DNA of 64,000 nucleotides from Parasponia andersonii (taxonomy: Eukaryota; Streptophyta; Magnoliopsida; Rosales; Cannabaceae), in contig JXTB01000042.1 in the NCBI GenBank assembly GCA_002914805.1, positions 1,367,429 through 1,431,428 of the forward strand. Reading direction: 5' to 3'. Every line of letters begins with the position of its first letter. Position 1 is the stretch's first letter. The notes beneath the pieces were generated by a model that worked only from the letters and a program-made list of their open reading frames with translations, did not search any database and had not been told where the DNA came from. The translations under genes were made by a program, and so were the position numbers. This document shows positions 47,701-59,050 of this stretch, in pieces.

Positions 47701-50700
47701 ATGCAAAACAAAAAAAAAAAAAAATACCAAATAACAATTAACAATTTTATGATGCGATTATTACTCACCAGCTTTCCCTACTTTTATCCTTTGCTTCTTT
47801 TTCATACTTTTGGATTGTACGATCATCAACCTGACCACTAAGGAAAAGTATCTGGCCTCCTGTTGTGGACTTACCAGCATCTGTAAGCAAATATATCATG
47901 AGTTAAAAACATCAAATAACCAAGTGAATGGCAATGGCTCAATGAGAGATCAAATGGTAAACTGTAACCATTACCCACCAAGATATGAGATTGTAAACGG
48001 GGGGAAATAAACAGAGCATCAGCAGGAAAAAAAAAAAAAAAAAAAAAGAAGAAGGAAAAAGATAAAAATAGATATCAAATGGTAAACATTACCAACCAAA
48101 ATATAATATTTTGGAGGGAGGAAAAAAAAACAGAGGGAGAGAGAGAGAAAGAAATAGAGGAAAGGAGCAGCAGTAGAAAAAATAAAAAAATTTAAAAAAA
48201 AAAGTAAAACTGTCATAAATAATAAATGAGAAGAGTGAAAACAAAATTATATCCCAAAACAAAGTAAATTGCAAAGACTTAAGCTTACATGAATTAATAC
48301 AAAGTAGAAAATAAAGGGCAATTAACCCACGGTGGAACGTAATAAAATGATTCTCTTTCATACTTTTATTGCTAAAGAAATGCAAGTTTCTGTATGCGCT
48401 CTATCACAAACAAAAATACCCAAAGCATTGAATATGTATACACGATCCATCAAACAAGGGGAATTTAACATTCATTTCTGGCTATTAGTTTTGTGGGTGT
48501 CGATTATTATAACATCAAAGGCTACAAGACTATCATAGCTACTTCCATTTTGACACAATCTATGACATGCAAAATGTTGTCCATGCTTGTATAAGTTATA
48601 AGAAGCAAAAGCACTCCAAAATTATTACAATAGCACTTCATCATTAATGTTAATTGTGAAAACTTAAGCTTTAATACATGAATCAATAGAAAATAGAAAT
48701 ATAGGGCAGCTAACCCATGGTAGAATTTGAGAAATGATTGAGTTTCATACTCTCATAGCTAAAGATATGCAGGTTAATGTATTTGATCTACATAATACCT
48801 ATAAATTTGAGTAATTACACATGGTCCATCATACAAGTGGGAATTTAGCATTCATTTCTGGCTATTAGTTTTGTGAATGTTTATACCCATAACATCAAAG
48901 GCTACATGATTATCATAGCTACTTTCATTTTGTCAAATTTATGACCTGCAGAACTTTAAAAATGTTTGACCATACTTGTATAAGTTATAAAAAGCAAAAG
49001 CACTCGAAAATTAGTATGATAGTAATGTGAAACATACACTAGCACATACTTTACATTCACAAATGAGATTATCCTTCTTTTTTCTTTCCTTTCCTTTTTT
49101 TTCTCTTTTGTCTACTTCTGTTTTCATAGAGCTACTTGCAAGCATATCACTTACCAACGTGACCAATGAAGACGACATTCAAATGTCTCTTCTTACTTGT
49201 TTCTGTCTCCTCATCTTCATCTTCTGGGGGTGGAATATCTTTCTCTTTCACTGGAACTGAAAGTGAAAAAGTCAGAACTGAAAAAGGACAATAAAATCAG
49301 GTCTAAAAATACCATTCTTCTCTACTCAAAACTGGAACCAAATACCCGGCGCTGAAAATGATAATAGAAATAAGGTCGAACAAAAACACATTGCTAAAAG
49401 CATTAATCTAAGGTTCATAATAAACATAAACAAAAAAGACTCATTAGAAAAAACCAGATGGAGTACCTTTTTGATCAACTTGGACTGGCTCAGTGGAATG
49501 TGTTTGTACCTCTTCCTTTGTGTCTGACAACCCAGATAAATAAAATGAATAAAGTCCTTCATTTAACAAATTGATCCTCCGAGAGTAAAGTAACAATAGA
49601 AGTAAGATTCATTACTGTAAACGAAAATACAGAAACTCAAATTTTGTCCTCAGTAATTTTACACTTTTCACCAATTTACAGCTGAAAAACTCATTAACAA
49701 TTGTCATTAGGTTAACAAAGAAATTTTCCAAGAAAGATTGAGCATTTAAGATACTTCAAACATATAATACATTACATACTCTATACAAAACCAACTTGAA
49801 GCAAAAATAGCATAAGTCAAAACAAAGTCAAGTTTACTTGTATACACTACCATACCAACCTTCCTCCATTCTATCAATTTTCTCAACTTCTTCCGCCTTT
49901 GGTTCTTCAGGATTAACAACCCCATTATCTTCTGCTAAATACAAATCAAAACATAGCCCAGGTAGATTCAAAAATTAAAACAAATACAACCAACTAGAAA
50001 ATTCAACATAGAAGAACGAACGGAAAGGAAGAAGAATAATAGGCACAAAAAGCACACCCATTTTACAGTACCTGCTGAGTCAAGTTGTAACGACCGAATC
50101 TCCTCCTCAATATCTACATTTGAAAAAATCCAATTCACCCATTTTCATCAGCTCTCAAAATTCGGCAAAACTATATCGAAACCTTTCCCCCCCTAATTTG
50201 ATTACTAAGGAGGGAAGAACATGCATCCAACATTACCCAAATGCGACAGTTTATAAAAGCAATAAATCCAAATCAAAATACAAACTGAACTTAAATTATT
50301 GCGTTTACTTCAAAATACAAAAGCATTCAGATAATGATTAGAGAGAGAGAGAGAGAGAGAGATTTACTTTGCTAATCCAAACCAATGAAACTCGCTGCTC
50401 ATAAATTCTTCCATATTATAATTCTCAATCACTCGGTTATTATATTTTATCATCTACAAACGAAGCTAGCTTAAATCCCAGAAAAAAAATTAACAAAACT
50501 GAGCAAGAAATCAATTTAGACATTAAAATCATAGAATTCCACTTAATCAAAACGAAAATTCAAATCTATACTATTGTCACCAAGTATCAAACCCGAAACA
50601 AGCAGATCTACGAAACAATTCGCACAAAGAAAGTACCAAACAATAAATTTTTTTTACAAAAAAAAAGGGCAAAAATTCGGATTAATCGCGTTTCAAAATA

Positions 50701-50768
50701 TGTACATGTACAGAGACATAGAGAAAAGAGAAGAATCGTAATAACGTACCCATGGTTTGGATGCTCAT
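38684..50768 (-). CDS. ERF3: Eukaryotic peptide chain release factor GTP-binding subunit eRF3, 18 exons, 517 aa
   Basis: eRF3 is the cytosolic GTPase that binds eRF1 and drives peptide release at stop codons. Exons: 50750-50768, 50072-50113, 49860-49931, 49467-49523, 49155-49256, 47769-47880, 47026-47071, 46809-46880, 45873-45935, 45577-45731, 45397-45461, 41570-41720, 40076-40181, 39851-39986, 39254-39318, 39013-39177, 38837-38909, 38684-38736. Every intron is GT-AG and the phases join to 518 codons with one stop. Residues 1-85 are a short acidic N-terminus. G1 GHVDAGKS (95-102) is split by intron 5, G3 DAPGHKS (172-178) by intron 8; NKMD is at 234-237. Two beta-barrel domains follow, and [18 protein letters not shown] (492-509) is the eRF1-contact motif. 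It lacks the Q/N-rich N-domain of yeast Sup35, as expected in plants. Length fits plant eRF3 (about 530 aa). Intron 11 is 3.7 kb and full of transposon debris. Paralogue HBS1 is excluded by the GRFTLR ending and N-terminal wording. Confidence 0.96.
40434..41362. mobile_element. Non-autonomous element with long inverted ends in eRF3 intron 12
   Basis: Left sequence TTATACCCTGAATTCTGGTC and the reverse complement of the right end (TTATACCTTGTATAATTTTG) correspond over about 100 bases (continuing GTTTT...TCAAT...). Long imperfect inverted ends with an anonymous interior fit a Mutator-like or fold-back element. A target duplication was not resolved. The frame at 40954-41145 inside it is not considered real. 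Confidence 0.5.
42232..42275 (-). mobile_element. Helitron-like 3' terminus in eRF3 intron 11 (first)
   Basis: On the minus strand CACATGCC-TTA-GGCATGTG forms an 8-bp perfect hairpin. It is followed nine bases later by CTAG and then T. This matches the Helitron 3' end (hairpin, about 10 bases, CTRR, insertion before T). The element would extend to higher coordinates; its 5' end was not identified. Confidence 0.6.
42280..44190. other. eRF3 intron 11 sequence, probably transposon-derived
   Basis: No coding is supported. It holds an (AAT)n run near 43400-43424 and a GC-rich block at 43610-43760 (GGTCAGGTCGGGCTAGTTCG, GGGCTGCGGGTTCCC) in otherwise AT-rich DNA. Such blocks resemble hAT subterminal regions. 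The frame at 43943-44146 has no domain. Confidence 0.5.
44192..44228 (-). mobile_element. Helitron-like 3' terminus in eRF3 intron 11 (second)
   Basis: The minus strand reads GCCCGTGCCTTAGGGATGTG, then CCATAAAA and CTAG followed by T. It is the same layout as at 42232 with a mismatched, older hairpin, and lies in the same orientation. It probably belongs to a related family. Confidence 0.5.
44957..45240 (+). mobile_element. Possible copia-type LTR in eRF3 intron 11
   Basis: TGTTATAGATTAGGTTATTT is followed by TCTATAAATAGGACATC, a strong TATA box. Next come CAATGTATTATAAATGAATA (poly-A-signal-like) and a CT-rich end, the layout of short Ty1/copia LTRs. The right end near CTACCA and a target duplication could not be fixed. 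Confidence 0.35.
45909..46069 (-). repeat. Duplicated exon 9 acceptor region in eRF3 intron 8
   Basis: The real acceptor and exon 9 start (45909-45950; minus strand TATAG|GGTCACAAGAG) have a diverged second copy at 46028-46069 (TATAG|GGTCTCAAGAG). Match covers about 42 bases and the two are 119 bases apart, with a (CA)n run between them. The copy keeps the AG and lies upstream of the real acceptor. Confidence 0.85.
46005..46025. repeat. (CA)n microsatellite in eRF3 intron 8
   Basis: A CA dinucleotide run lies between the two exon 9 acceptor copies. It produces the artefact frames rich in VCVC on the minus strand. Confidence 0.9.
46947..46980. repeat. (GA)n microsatellite in eRF3 intron 7
   Basis: A GAGGGAGAG...GAGAGAG run, seen directly. 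It lies between exons 7 and 8. Confidence 0.85.
47935..48130. repeat. Small diverged tandem duplication in eRF3 intron 5
   Basis: CAAATGGTAAACTGTAACCA...ACCAAGATAT at 47951-48015 and CAAATGGTAAACATTACCAA...CAAAATATAA at 48077-48135 are direct copies, each followed by an A-rich run and CAGAG. The A runs are long enough to create low-complexity frames. Confidence 0.6.
48270..49032. repeat. Tandem duplication of about 375 bp in eRF3 intron 5
   Basis: Unit A (about 48270-48645) and unit B (about 48655-49032) share ACTTAAGCTT, GGGCA(A/G)(T/C)TAACCCA, the 31-base block around TTCATTTCTGGCTATTAG, AACATCAAAGGCTACA and CTTGTATAAGTTATAA in the same order. Divergence is moderate. Nothing in either unit looks like a duplicated exon. 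Confidence 0.85.
50341..50363. repeat. (GA)n microsatellite in eRF3 intron 1
   Basis: An uninterrupted GA run within the 636-base first intron. Confidence 0.9.
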
Positions 50769-50787
50769 GGAGTATGAATTTGGAAGC

Positions 50788-50795
50788 TAGGGTTT
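50788..50795 (-). promoter_or_regulatory. Telo-box in the eRF3 5' leader
   Basis: The minus strand reads AAACCCTA, 20 bases upstream of the ATG and next to a (CT)n leader (50805-50822). Telo-boxes near the start site are typical of plant ribosomal-protein and translation-factor genes and act together with site II boxes. The assignment is by motif and context. Confidence 0.6.
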
Positions 50796-51010
50796 CAGAA
50801 GAGCGAGAGAGAGAGAGAGAGAAGTGATAGAGTGAGAGAAGATGTGCGTGTTTCTTTAGCTCTGGAGAATAGTACTTCGGCTTATGCTTATTATGATACG
50901 ATTCGTAAATAGTGAATGTGCTTTGGTTTTACGTGTGATGTCGTGCTCATATTTCCTCCCTCTTTACTTTCCATTCCACTTGCACCTGTTAAGCGGCGGC
51001 TTATGCACTT

Positions 51011-51087
51011 TGGGCTTTGGGCCTTTGGATCGATCCAATCAACCACCCCACGTGTGGAGTCTAAATCTTAGAAAAAGAGGTTGGGCT
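51011..51087 (-). promoter_or_regulatory. Site II (TGGGCC/T) boxes and G-box upstream of eRF3
   Basis: TGGGCT at 51011-51016, TGGGCC at 51018-51023 and TGGGCT at 51082-51087 are TCP-type site II boxes, about 245-320 bases upstream of the ATG. A G-box (CCACGTGTGG; core 51049-51054) lies between them. Together with the telo-box this is the usual promoter kit of growth-linked translation genes. Confidence 0.55.
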
Positions 51088-51127
51088 CTTTAACAAAATG
51101 GCGGAATTTTGGATCAGTTTGTATGAT

Positions 51128-51415
51128 GGCTGTTTTTCAAACATTGATAAAAAATGGCCTAGCTTTTGAAAATTATTTGAAAAAATAGCCATTTTTCATA
51201 TTTAGTGTATCAATATATATTGATCTATTTTTTAAAAATTGATTTAAATTTTAAAAAATTGATTTATTTTTTACACAATTGATTTTTTTTTCAAAATTGA
51301 TTTGCTCAATAAAAAATTGATATTGTTTATAAAAGGTAGATCAACTAAAAAAATGGTCATTTATTAAAATAAAATTATAAATTGTTTATTTATTAAAGAT
51401 GTGTAAAGAACAGCC
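51128..51415. mobile_element. MITE-like element upstream of eRF3
   Basis: GGCTGTTTTTCAAACATTGA on the left and AAAGATGTGTAAAGAACAGCC on the right are imperfect inverted ends, 288 bp apart. The interior repeats AAATTGATTT several times (51235-51330). No coding is present. Confidence 0.5.
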
Positions 51416-54400
51416 GTGTTTTAAAATTTTCTGAAAAAAAAAAAAAGGTTCATATCTTATAAATACTCAAAGAGGTACTTATGCAAGAAAAGGACATTGG
51501 TATAACAAGCTTGGTTTTAAAAAATGTCACTTTAGGAGTGCTAAAGACGTTTTGATCTGTCTTGACCATGAGAAGGTCCTCATATTATGATTTTTTCATG
51601 GTTAAGAAGTTCTTGACCTATTATCAAGATGTCATTAGAATAAGCATTGGAACGAGGGTGAATAATTGATCACAAAGTTAATTAATACCGAGCCAAACAC
51701 TAAGTAAATCGAGAGGTATGAAATAAATATTTCTTGTCTGCTATTGAATGTCATTGACGCATCGATACCGTATAAGAGCATGAGATAAGGAATGTACACG
51801 AAAAAATATATGGAATCATAAGATGGTTCACAAGTAGATACTGAGATCCTAATTCAAGAGATTGGAGACAATAACCCCGAGTCAGTAATTAGTCATAGAG
51901 GTAGTAACGGCAGCAAACACTAGTAGTCGAAAGTACAAGACTCCTATAACCTGAGCACTGATTGTTAGACACCCAACCAGAGTAGCAGATCAAATGTTAA
52001 GTACGTATAATATCGTCTCTAAATAAACCAGATCAATAACACACTGGGATAATTCCATTAGTCTAATGCTAAACTTGGGCATAAACAATCATTGAGTCCA
52101 AAAACTCAAACAATATCTTCATTAATACAAGATTGCACTCAATAAGATTTCAAATTGAAAACAAATACACTTGTGTTGCACCACCCAAGATATACGAGTT
52201 TTAGAGATCAGAAATGACAATAAGAGTACAACGACATAAGTCATTTACCGTTTCTCATACGAGCAAGTAACAATTATATACACAAGATATTTCTAGTTAA
52301 GAACAAGATTAGAATCACCATAAGTAGAAATTTCCAACACAGAAGTACTTAGCACAACAAATATTAATAGGACCGCTACAGTCCATGTATATAAAATGTA
52401 AGTATCCACATAACAAATATAGCCCAAAGACTCTCCAATTCCTTTATTCAAGGTAATATCATATAATAATAACTCATACTATAATTAAATCTAGAGACTC
52501 TCAAAGTCTCTTTGCCTAACATAGGATTATAACAATAATCTAGATCATTGCTTACCTACAAAGACTTTATGATTCTTCGGTATAAGGGAAAGTCATATAG
52601 AAATGACTCAATATCCAATACGTAAATAAAATTGTTAACAAAACTACATTACCCCAAAAATAAGGGTCCAATAGAATGGGCTATCTCTGCAGTGACACTT
52701 GTCTCCCATCTAATCTCATTTCATTTTAAAAATGATAAACAAATTTTTTTTTAAAAAAATATCTTTGAAAACATGCGACACAAAATTAGGGGCATATAGG
52801 AATACTATACCACTTCACAATAAAGTTTTACCTTAGCCATAGGTGAACCAAACTTGAACTTCAAGTATTTCTTTTAAAAATATAATAGCAAGAATTCAAT
52901 AACTCTCAATAGACTCTTGAGTGAACCGATCCCTATGCCATCAATTATACTACTATAATGATGCTTGGATATATCCCAAATCAAGTAATGAGTCACAAAC
53001 TGAACTCAATACCAATGAACTCAACGATGACTCTAATCCACAATAGATTGTAATCAGAGTCTCCAAAAATTCTTAGAAGTCAACACAAACAAAGTACCAC
53101 CAATAGTATTCGAAATATATGCAAAGAGGGAATACACTGACAAGATTAATTATTGTCATCATCAGTCAATCAATTTCGTATCTAACACACCAATCCCACT
53201 TACTAAGCTAAGTAAGTAGAATAAGAAGAATATTTTTTATATATATAGTTTACTAATTAAACTATCAAGCACTTAAAATATGTTAATTTCTTTTAAATCA
53301 TAGTTAAACATAACAAAATTTTCAAAACTTCTCCGTAGCTTTCAAACATATCTCACTAAGAGATTCAAAAATATATTTTCTTTTTATTGGTAAACCACGT
53401 TATGTAAATAATTTCTCATAGATCTTTATTAAAAAAAATTAGATAATACATTATTGAGCCTTTCTTTAGATTTTATAACTTTAAAATTCTACACTTTGAG
53501 AATTTTATTAAGAAAAAAACAATTCCGAAAGACATTTTAACAATAAGAAGGACCTACAAAGCATTTTAGAAAATAATAGAGTGTGTCAGGTATAATTTTT
53601 TTTTTGTTGAACCTCACTCAACTTGTAAAACAAGTTTGCAGAGAATAACCTTTTTAAATAGCCAACTAATTTGTAATATGCAAAAACTCCATGGATTAAA
53701 AAGTTTAAATGGAATTTTAAAGAAAAATATAATATGCCATTTTACACCATTTAATTCTCTCTAAGGCTTAAATACTCAAAACCAAAATATTTTTATTCAA
53801 AAACTCAAATGAAATGTCATCCTAAGTCTCCAACACTAGAAGTTTCTAAAATTTAAGATATCAAATCAAATCAACCACATAAGTGCTCAATTTTCCCATT
53901 AAAATGAACAAGATAAAATTAACCCAACTTGACCTAACTAATCAATAAATATCTATGAACTAATAAGGATTTAACAATCGAATAAACGCCAAAATCATAT
54001 ACATACCTCAATAAGGTAAGTCATATATATAATAGAGAAATTCGGAAGAATAAATATATCTAAACAATAAGGCATATAAAGTCATAATGACAAGATTTCA
54101 TAAAACTTCCAAACTAAGCTTTTACAATATAAAATTTCTCCATTCCTACAAAGTTCCATACATGTTAGCAAAATCAATTTTATTTAACAAAATTCTTACA
54201 ACAAGATATTATACATTTCACTTTAGAAATATGTACACAAGTTTTTAAGAATTTATATGTATACTATATTAAATCATACTAAAGATTTTCCAAGAAGTCA
54301 ACTTTGTTGCCAAAAGTTTCCACATATATTTTTCCATAAATATTTTACGTTCAATTTCAAGTTACCTCATAATTCAATTTTTTTTCCAAAATTTTCTTTA

Positions 54401-55550
54401 AATTCAAAATCATGCAAGAAGTAGAAACTCGCGAAATTAAATCTACTATATTCAAAATTAGAAAAAATATTTAGGAATTTTTTTTAACATCTCTAAATGT
54501 GCAATGAGACTTCACTAGTACCGCAACTAGTTTTAAGTAAAGCAATTATTTAAATCTTATATTCCTGGTAATTTCACAAACCTCAAATTCAAGTAGTATT
54601 ATTATTTTTTTTAAATCATACGTTCTTTGAAAAATATGAATTACATACATCCAACTATTATTCAAAATTAAAACATATATGGTTCTTTTGATACATTGGT
54701 CAAATATAAATATCTACTTCATTCAAAACTAAAGTTGTCAGTTTGAAATTTCCAAAAGTTTCAAAATTAATTAACCAGGTTTTTAAGTCTAATTAGATTC
54801 TCAAAAATCCCAAGATTTTTTATTTAAAGACCACAAAATAAACTTGACAAAACAAGTGCAATACCATATTTAAGCAAACACAATATATTATATCAGTTTA
54901 TTAATCCAACTAGATTTCACCAATTCAAGAATTTCCTTACTAAAATTAAACTTGGTAAGATTGGAGATGAATAATTTTTTTTTTAAAACCAAGTTTATAT
55001 TATTAAACTAATCTATGAATGAAAACTAGCATGTCATGCTCACTAACAAGTTTAATTAATACATGGTACAAAATTACAAAAGCATACTACCAAATACTCA
55101 AATTGATTAGATATATACAAATAATTTCTAAGAAATTCAAATCACAATCCCATAAGCATGAATAATATCAAGTCATGTCAATCAAGATACAAGACACAGA
55201 ATTACTATCTTAGAAACTACAAAGTTTATATAGTTTATCACTATAATGGACATAGGAATATAAGAATTAATATTTTATTTGAATTTAAGAATTTCGACAT
55301 GAGTAGAATTCACTAATCTCATGTCATTTCTAACACTTCTGAGACTATAATTTCAGAGATATAACTATCCCAAGGATTCTAGAGTTCTGCTTTAGGGAGG
55401 TAGACAAAGTATTCAGGATGAATAAGAATAAAAATAACATATTTAGCCAATTCCTAATTGATGTATGAGGTATTTGCCAATTACTTTTCTAAAACTATTT
55501 TTAGACACCAAAATACCACAAGCAAGATCCTAGACGATCTGACGCCTGAA

Positions 55551-55562
55551 GCTCTGATACCA
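55551..55562 (-). other. Primer-binding site of non-coding element copy 2
   Basis: The minus strand reads TGGTATCAGAGC, a perfect tRNA-Met-type primer site, starting four bases after the LTR end TTGTGACA. Confidence 0.9.
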
Positions 55563-55566
55563 GATC

Positions 55567-57878
55567 TGTCACAACTAAAAATCTAAGGCTGTAATTTTTA
55601 GTAATTTAAAATGAAAATAGTCATAAACAGTAGTTCTAAAATCTCAAAAATATTTAAGTACTTAAAATTCAAGGTTTAGTCCTTAAAAGTAAGTAAATTA
55701 TAAGATTGGACAAATTTAATTATCAAGTTATCTACCAATTTTAAAATTTCTAAGAAATTCTTCATTTTAAGTTTAGCAAAAATCCTAATTAACTAGTTTA
55801 AAAACTTGTGTTATTTCATGAAATTTAATGAAATAATTCAATTTAAAACCCTAGGCCCAATATTTAAATAGTTTACCTTAAATCACTTTATTTTCCAAGT
55901 ACTCGATTTAATAATAAAAAAAATTATCCTCATACATCTGCTCAGTAAATATATTACTATTGGCTAAATAAATTTAACTTAGAAAATAGGAATTGATACA
56001 GAGTACAAACCAACTAATGAAGAGGATTGGAACTGCAAGTATATGCCAAGAATGCTTGCCAGGCTACCAAAATAATTACTATAAAATAAATCGACACCTA
56101 AAAATAGGAGGAAGTAGTGGGGTGAGCATGTGAATACTCAATAGAAATTCAATTACCTTTTTCTTTGAATTATCGCAATTTTATTAAACCTGCATAGTTA
56201 ATACTTTTTCCAAAATTCATTTATAAATTAAGTATAAAATAATTAATATCCAGAGTAGTCACATATTTAAAACCAAAACTAGAAATATTATACTTTGAGA
56301 ATTTTATAGTATGTACAACATGTAAAAAGATATATATAATAATCATATAGAACATAACCAAATAATACTTTTAAACTCCGTTAGATATTATTCTGGAATT
56401 TATTGTATCTTGGGTAGAAAATCTGCTAAATCACCCAAGATCATGCTTTTATAAATATGTATGGAAGTCATACAATCTAATTCTAGAATAATCTAAGATT
56501 TTCCAGCAGTTCATTAAAATATTATTTAATTCATGATTTTTCACAAAATAGTTATAAGGTAAATTTTAAATTAAATCATGTATACAACTAGATAATTAAA
56601 CCCCTATCTCAATTGAGTGTCCAAATAGTGCTACAGAGCTATGGAGAAAGTTTGGCATCATTCGGGTATCATTTAGAAGGTCGGGCGTCGTTTCGAACCT
56701 TTGATCAATAGGTTTGAAAACTCGATTTTCAATCGGAGCATCAGATCATGAAATGGACTTTACCACTGAATTCAGAGTACTAAAAAATACTAGGTTAGTC
56801 ATATACTTTGACCGGGGCTTGGACCGAACCCGGGCTCACGGCATACAAAACGAGACTATTCACGAGCTTTGGAATCTGTGCTATTTCGAAACATAGTGAT
56901 ATTAAATATCAAAATTCGTTTCTCGACCTCATTAAATCCAAATTTGAAATCAAAAATCAATTTCGAGATTCCGAGCTTCAAACAGGCTCTAAATCCGAGA
57001 ATTACAAAAATATCCCTTTTTGAAATTAATTTGAAAATATCCAATTTTTCAAAGTATGTAGAAAAATATCATCTTTGTTGTTTATTTAAATAAATATCAC
57101 TTTTTAGAAATATTTAAGAAAATATTATTATCACATAATTATTTAGAAAAATGTTACTTTCGAAAATATTTGAAAAGAATATCAACTTAGCTAATTATTT
57201 GTAAAAATGTCATTTTTGCATAAATATCATAAATATTTTAGAAAATGACAGTTTTCTAAGCTCAGCCCAAGGCCTACTTTGAATAGTAACAGACTTTGAT
57301 CCGATACTATTTAGTTTTGTAACAATATCACTTTTGTCCCGAATTAGAAAATATCATGTTTTTCAATTTAAGATTTCTTTTTAGTCGGATATTATTTTAA
57401 CACAATACTACTATATTTATTTATGATTCAATCTCCTTTTCTACCTCATATAATTTTTATGGCCATAAAAATAACTTCACAAAAATAATTGTATTTGTGC
57501 CATAAATTAATTTGTAAAACGCCTAAATAAACTTAGAAATCATCTTACTGGAGCTAATTTGCCAGAAAGAGTCGACATCAGTCATGGGAGGAGAAGTTTC
57601 GGCTTGCCATCTATGGTGGTAGCTGGTTTTGCTAAATTTACAAAGAAGAAGAAGAAGAAGAAGAAAAAAAAAAAGAAGAAGAAGGAAGAAAGAGAAAAAG
57701 AAAAGGAAAAAGAAAAAGAAAAAGAAAGAGAGAGAGTTATCAGGTATGAGAGGAAATTAAGAGAAAAATGTGTATTTAAAAATCAAAAATAGGTCCCACC
57801 ACTTAATTAAAATATTATATTTTATTTTTTTTGAAAAAAAAAAGACTAGAATATCCTTGACAAATTTAGGTTTTTAAA
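55567..57878 (-). repeat. 5' LTR of non-coding element copy 2
   Basis: The minus strand opens near TTTAAAAACCTAAATTTG (TG decayed; exact start uncertain by a few bases) and ends AGATTTTTAGTTGTGACA. It aligns with solo LTR-2 and with the copy 1 LTRs (AAGTGGTGGGACC against AAGTGATGGTCCC). The frames at 56714-57093 and 57559-57792 inside it are not genes. Confidence 0.82.
57643..57736. repeat. (GAA)n / (GAAAA)n purine tract in the copy 2 LTR
   Basis: About 94 bases of pure A and G on the plus strand, occupying the place of the CT-rich run of the other LTRs. It accounts for a Lys/Glu-only stretch in one open frame. Confidence 0.95.
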
Positions 57879-58039
57879 TAACACATATAATTAACATTCA
57901 TTATTTGCCAAATGAATTGTCATATCGTAAGATTAATTATAACACATGACTTTTTTTTATTTCATTTGAATACATATTCGTATTTTTTATAGTTAGAAGG
58001 TATTTTCTATCAATTTTTACATTGCGTATATCATATATT

Positions 58040-59050
58040 AGGTGGCATTTGGTAAAGGGCAAAAAAATGGAATCAAGAATGAATCAGTATTCCTAAATAT
58101 TAATTCTGTTGTTTGGTTTGCTTTTTAACTTAGTTGAAGTCATTCTAATAAAATGATTATTCCACCAATTTGACGGAATTTTTTTTCAAAAATTAATCTA
58201 GTGGAAAGGTAATTCTATTCAAAACCTTAATTTTATAGGCCAAAAATTGTCTCTTTTTAATTAAACAGTCGGTCTTTCATTATTCTCATAGCGTGAGCTT
58301 CCCCCGCCTATGCTCTGGCCATAGTTGCCATCATTTGAACTTTGAAAGTTGTTCTCATTGTTGCCAAAGTTTCATCATCATCATTGCCTCCTACCTCTGT
58401 TAATGACTATTTTCGACATTGTCACTGTTTGAATCCCATAGAATTGGGTAACAAAAATAGATATACCCAAGACCGGCAATCAAAGCACTATACCTACTAG
58501 TAAGATAAGTAGAAATCTACAGATAAAAAATTTTAAAGAATGTATCTCTAACTTATTTATTATTCAAAATCAAAATCTACAAATCTCAACAAGTTAGATC
58601 TAAGAAGTACATATAGTTTGCTTCTCTATAACTCTGCAAGTATTCAACAATTCTTTCTTCCTTGTGTAAGGTTATTTTGGTTTTTTTATAATTAATATTC
58701 CTTTTTTAATTTTTGTCCCTAAAAAGATTCCTTTTCAAAAAAGAAAAGTTTGTACTTCAAATTCTAATTAGTTACATCTCTTACCAAAATAATTAAGTAA
58801 GTATTTATAACATTATTAGAATATTATTTTAATTGATCTACATATACATTAAGAATGATATTTTTGTTGAACAAATCTTTTCTATTGTCATGGTCAACTA
58901 GAGAAAATAATTCTCATTCTTAGTCTAAAGTCATAGTTGCTACAAAATAAATAAATTAGTTTTATTTTCCATTCCATTCCTATTCTCATTCTATTCATGT
59001 TACTATTATTTTGTCTTTCTTATTTCAATAAGGGAACCAAATGCCTCCTA
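58040..59050. mobile_element. Non-autonomous DNA transposon, about 1.0 kb
   Basis: The left end AGGTGGCATTTGGTAAAGGG and the right end, read inward as AGGAGGCATTTGGTTCCCTT, are terminal inverted repeats. GAATG/CATTC-rich arms follow on both sides. The GGCATTTGGT core is common in plant hAT- and PIF-type non-autonomous elements. There is no transposase. Confidence 0.65.

Larger units (their letters stand above)
51445..57878 (-). mobile_element. Non-coding LTR retrotransposon (LARD-like), copy 2, 3' LTR missing
   Basis: On the minus strand: 5' LTR (about 57878-55567), primer site TGGTATCAGAGC (55551-55562), then about 4.1 kb of interior with no open frame of 60 codons and no gag or pol similarity. 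Its two ends match the interior ends of copy 1 at 20509-28200. The middle (about 52330-54800) is what copy 1 lacks. No 3' LTR is found before 51445, where an A/T-rich run ends the homology, so the element is 3'-truncated. It lies close to the eRF3 promoter. Confidence 0.8.

Noticed and set aside
57559-57792. Lys/Glu-rich frame of 77 codons
   Set aside because: Encoded by a GAA/GAAA purine tract inside an LTR.
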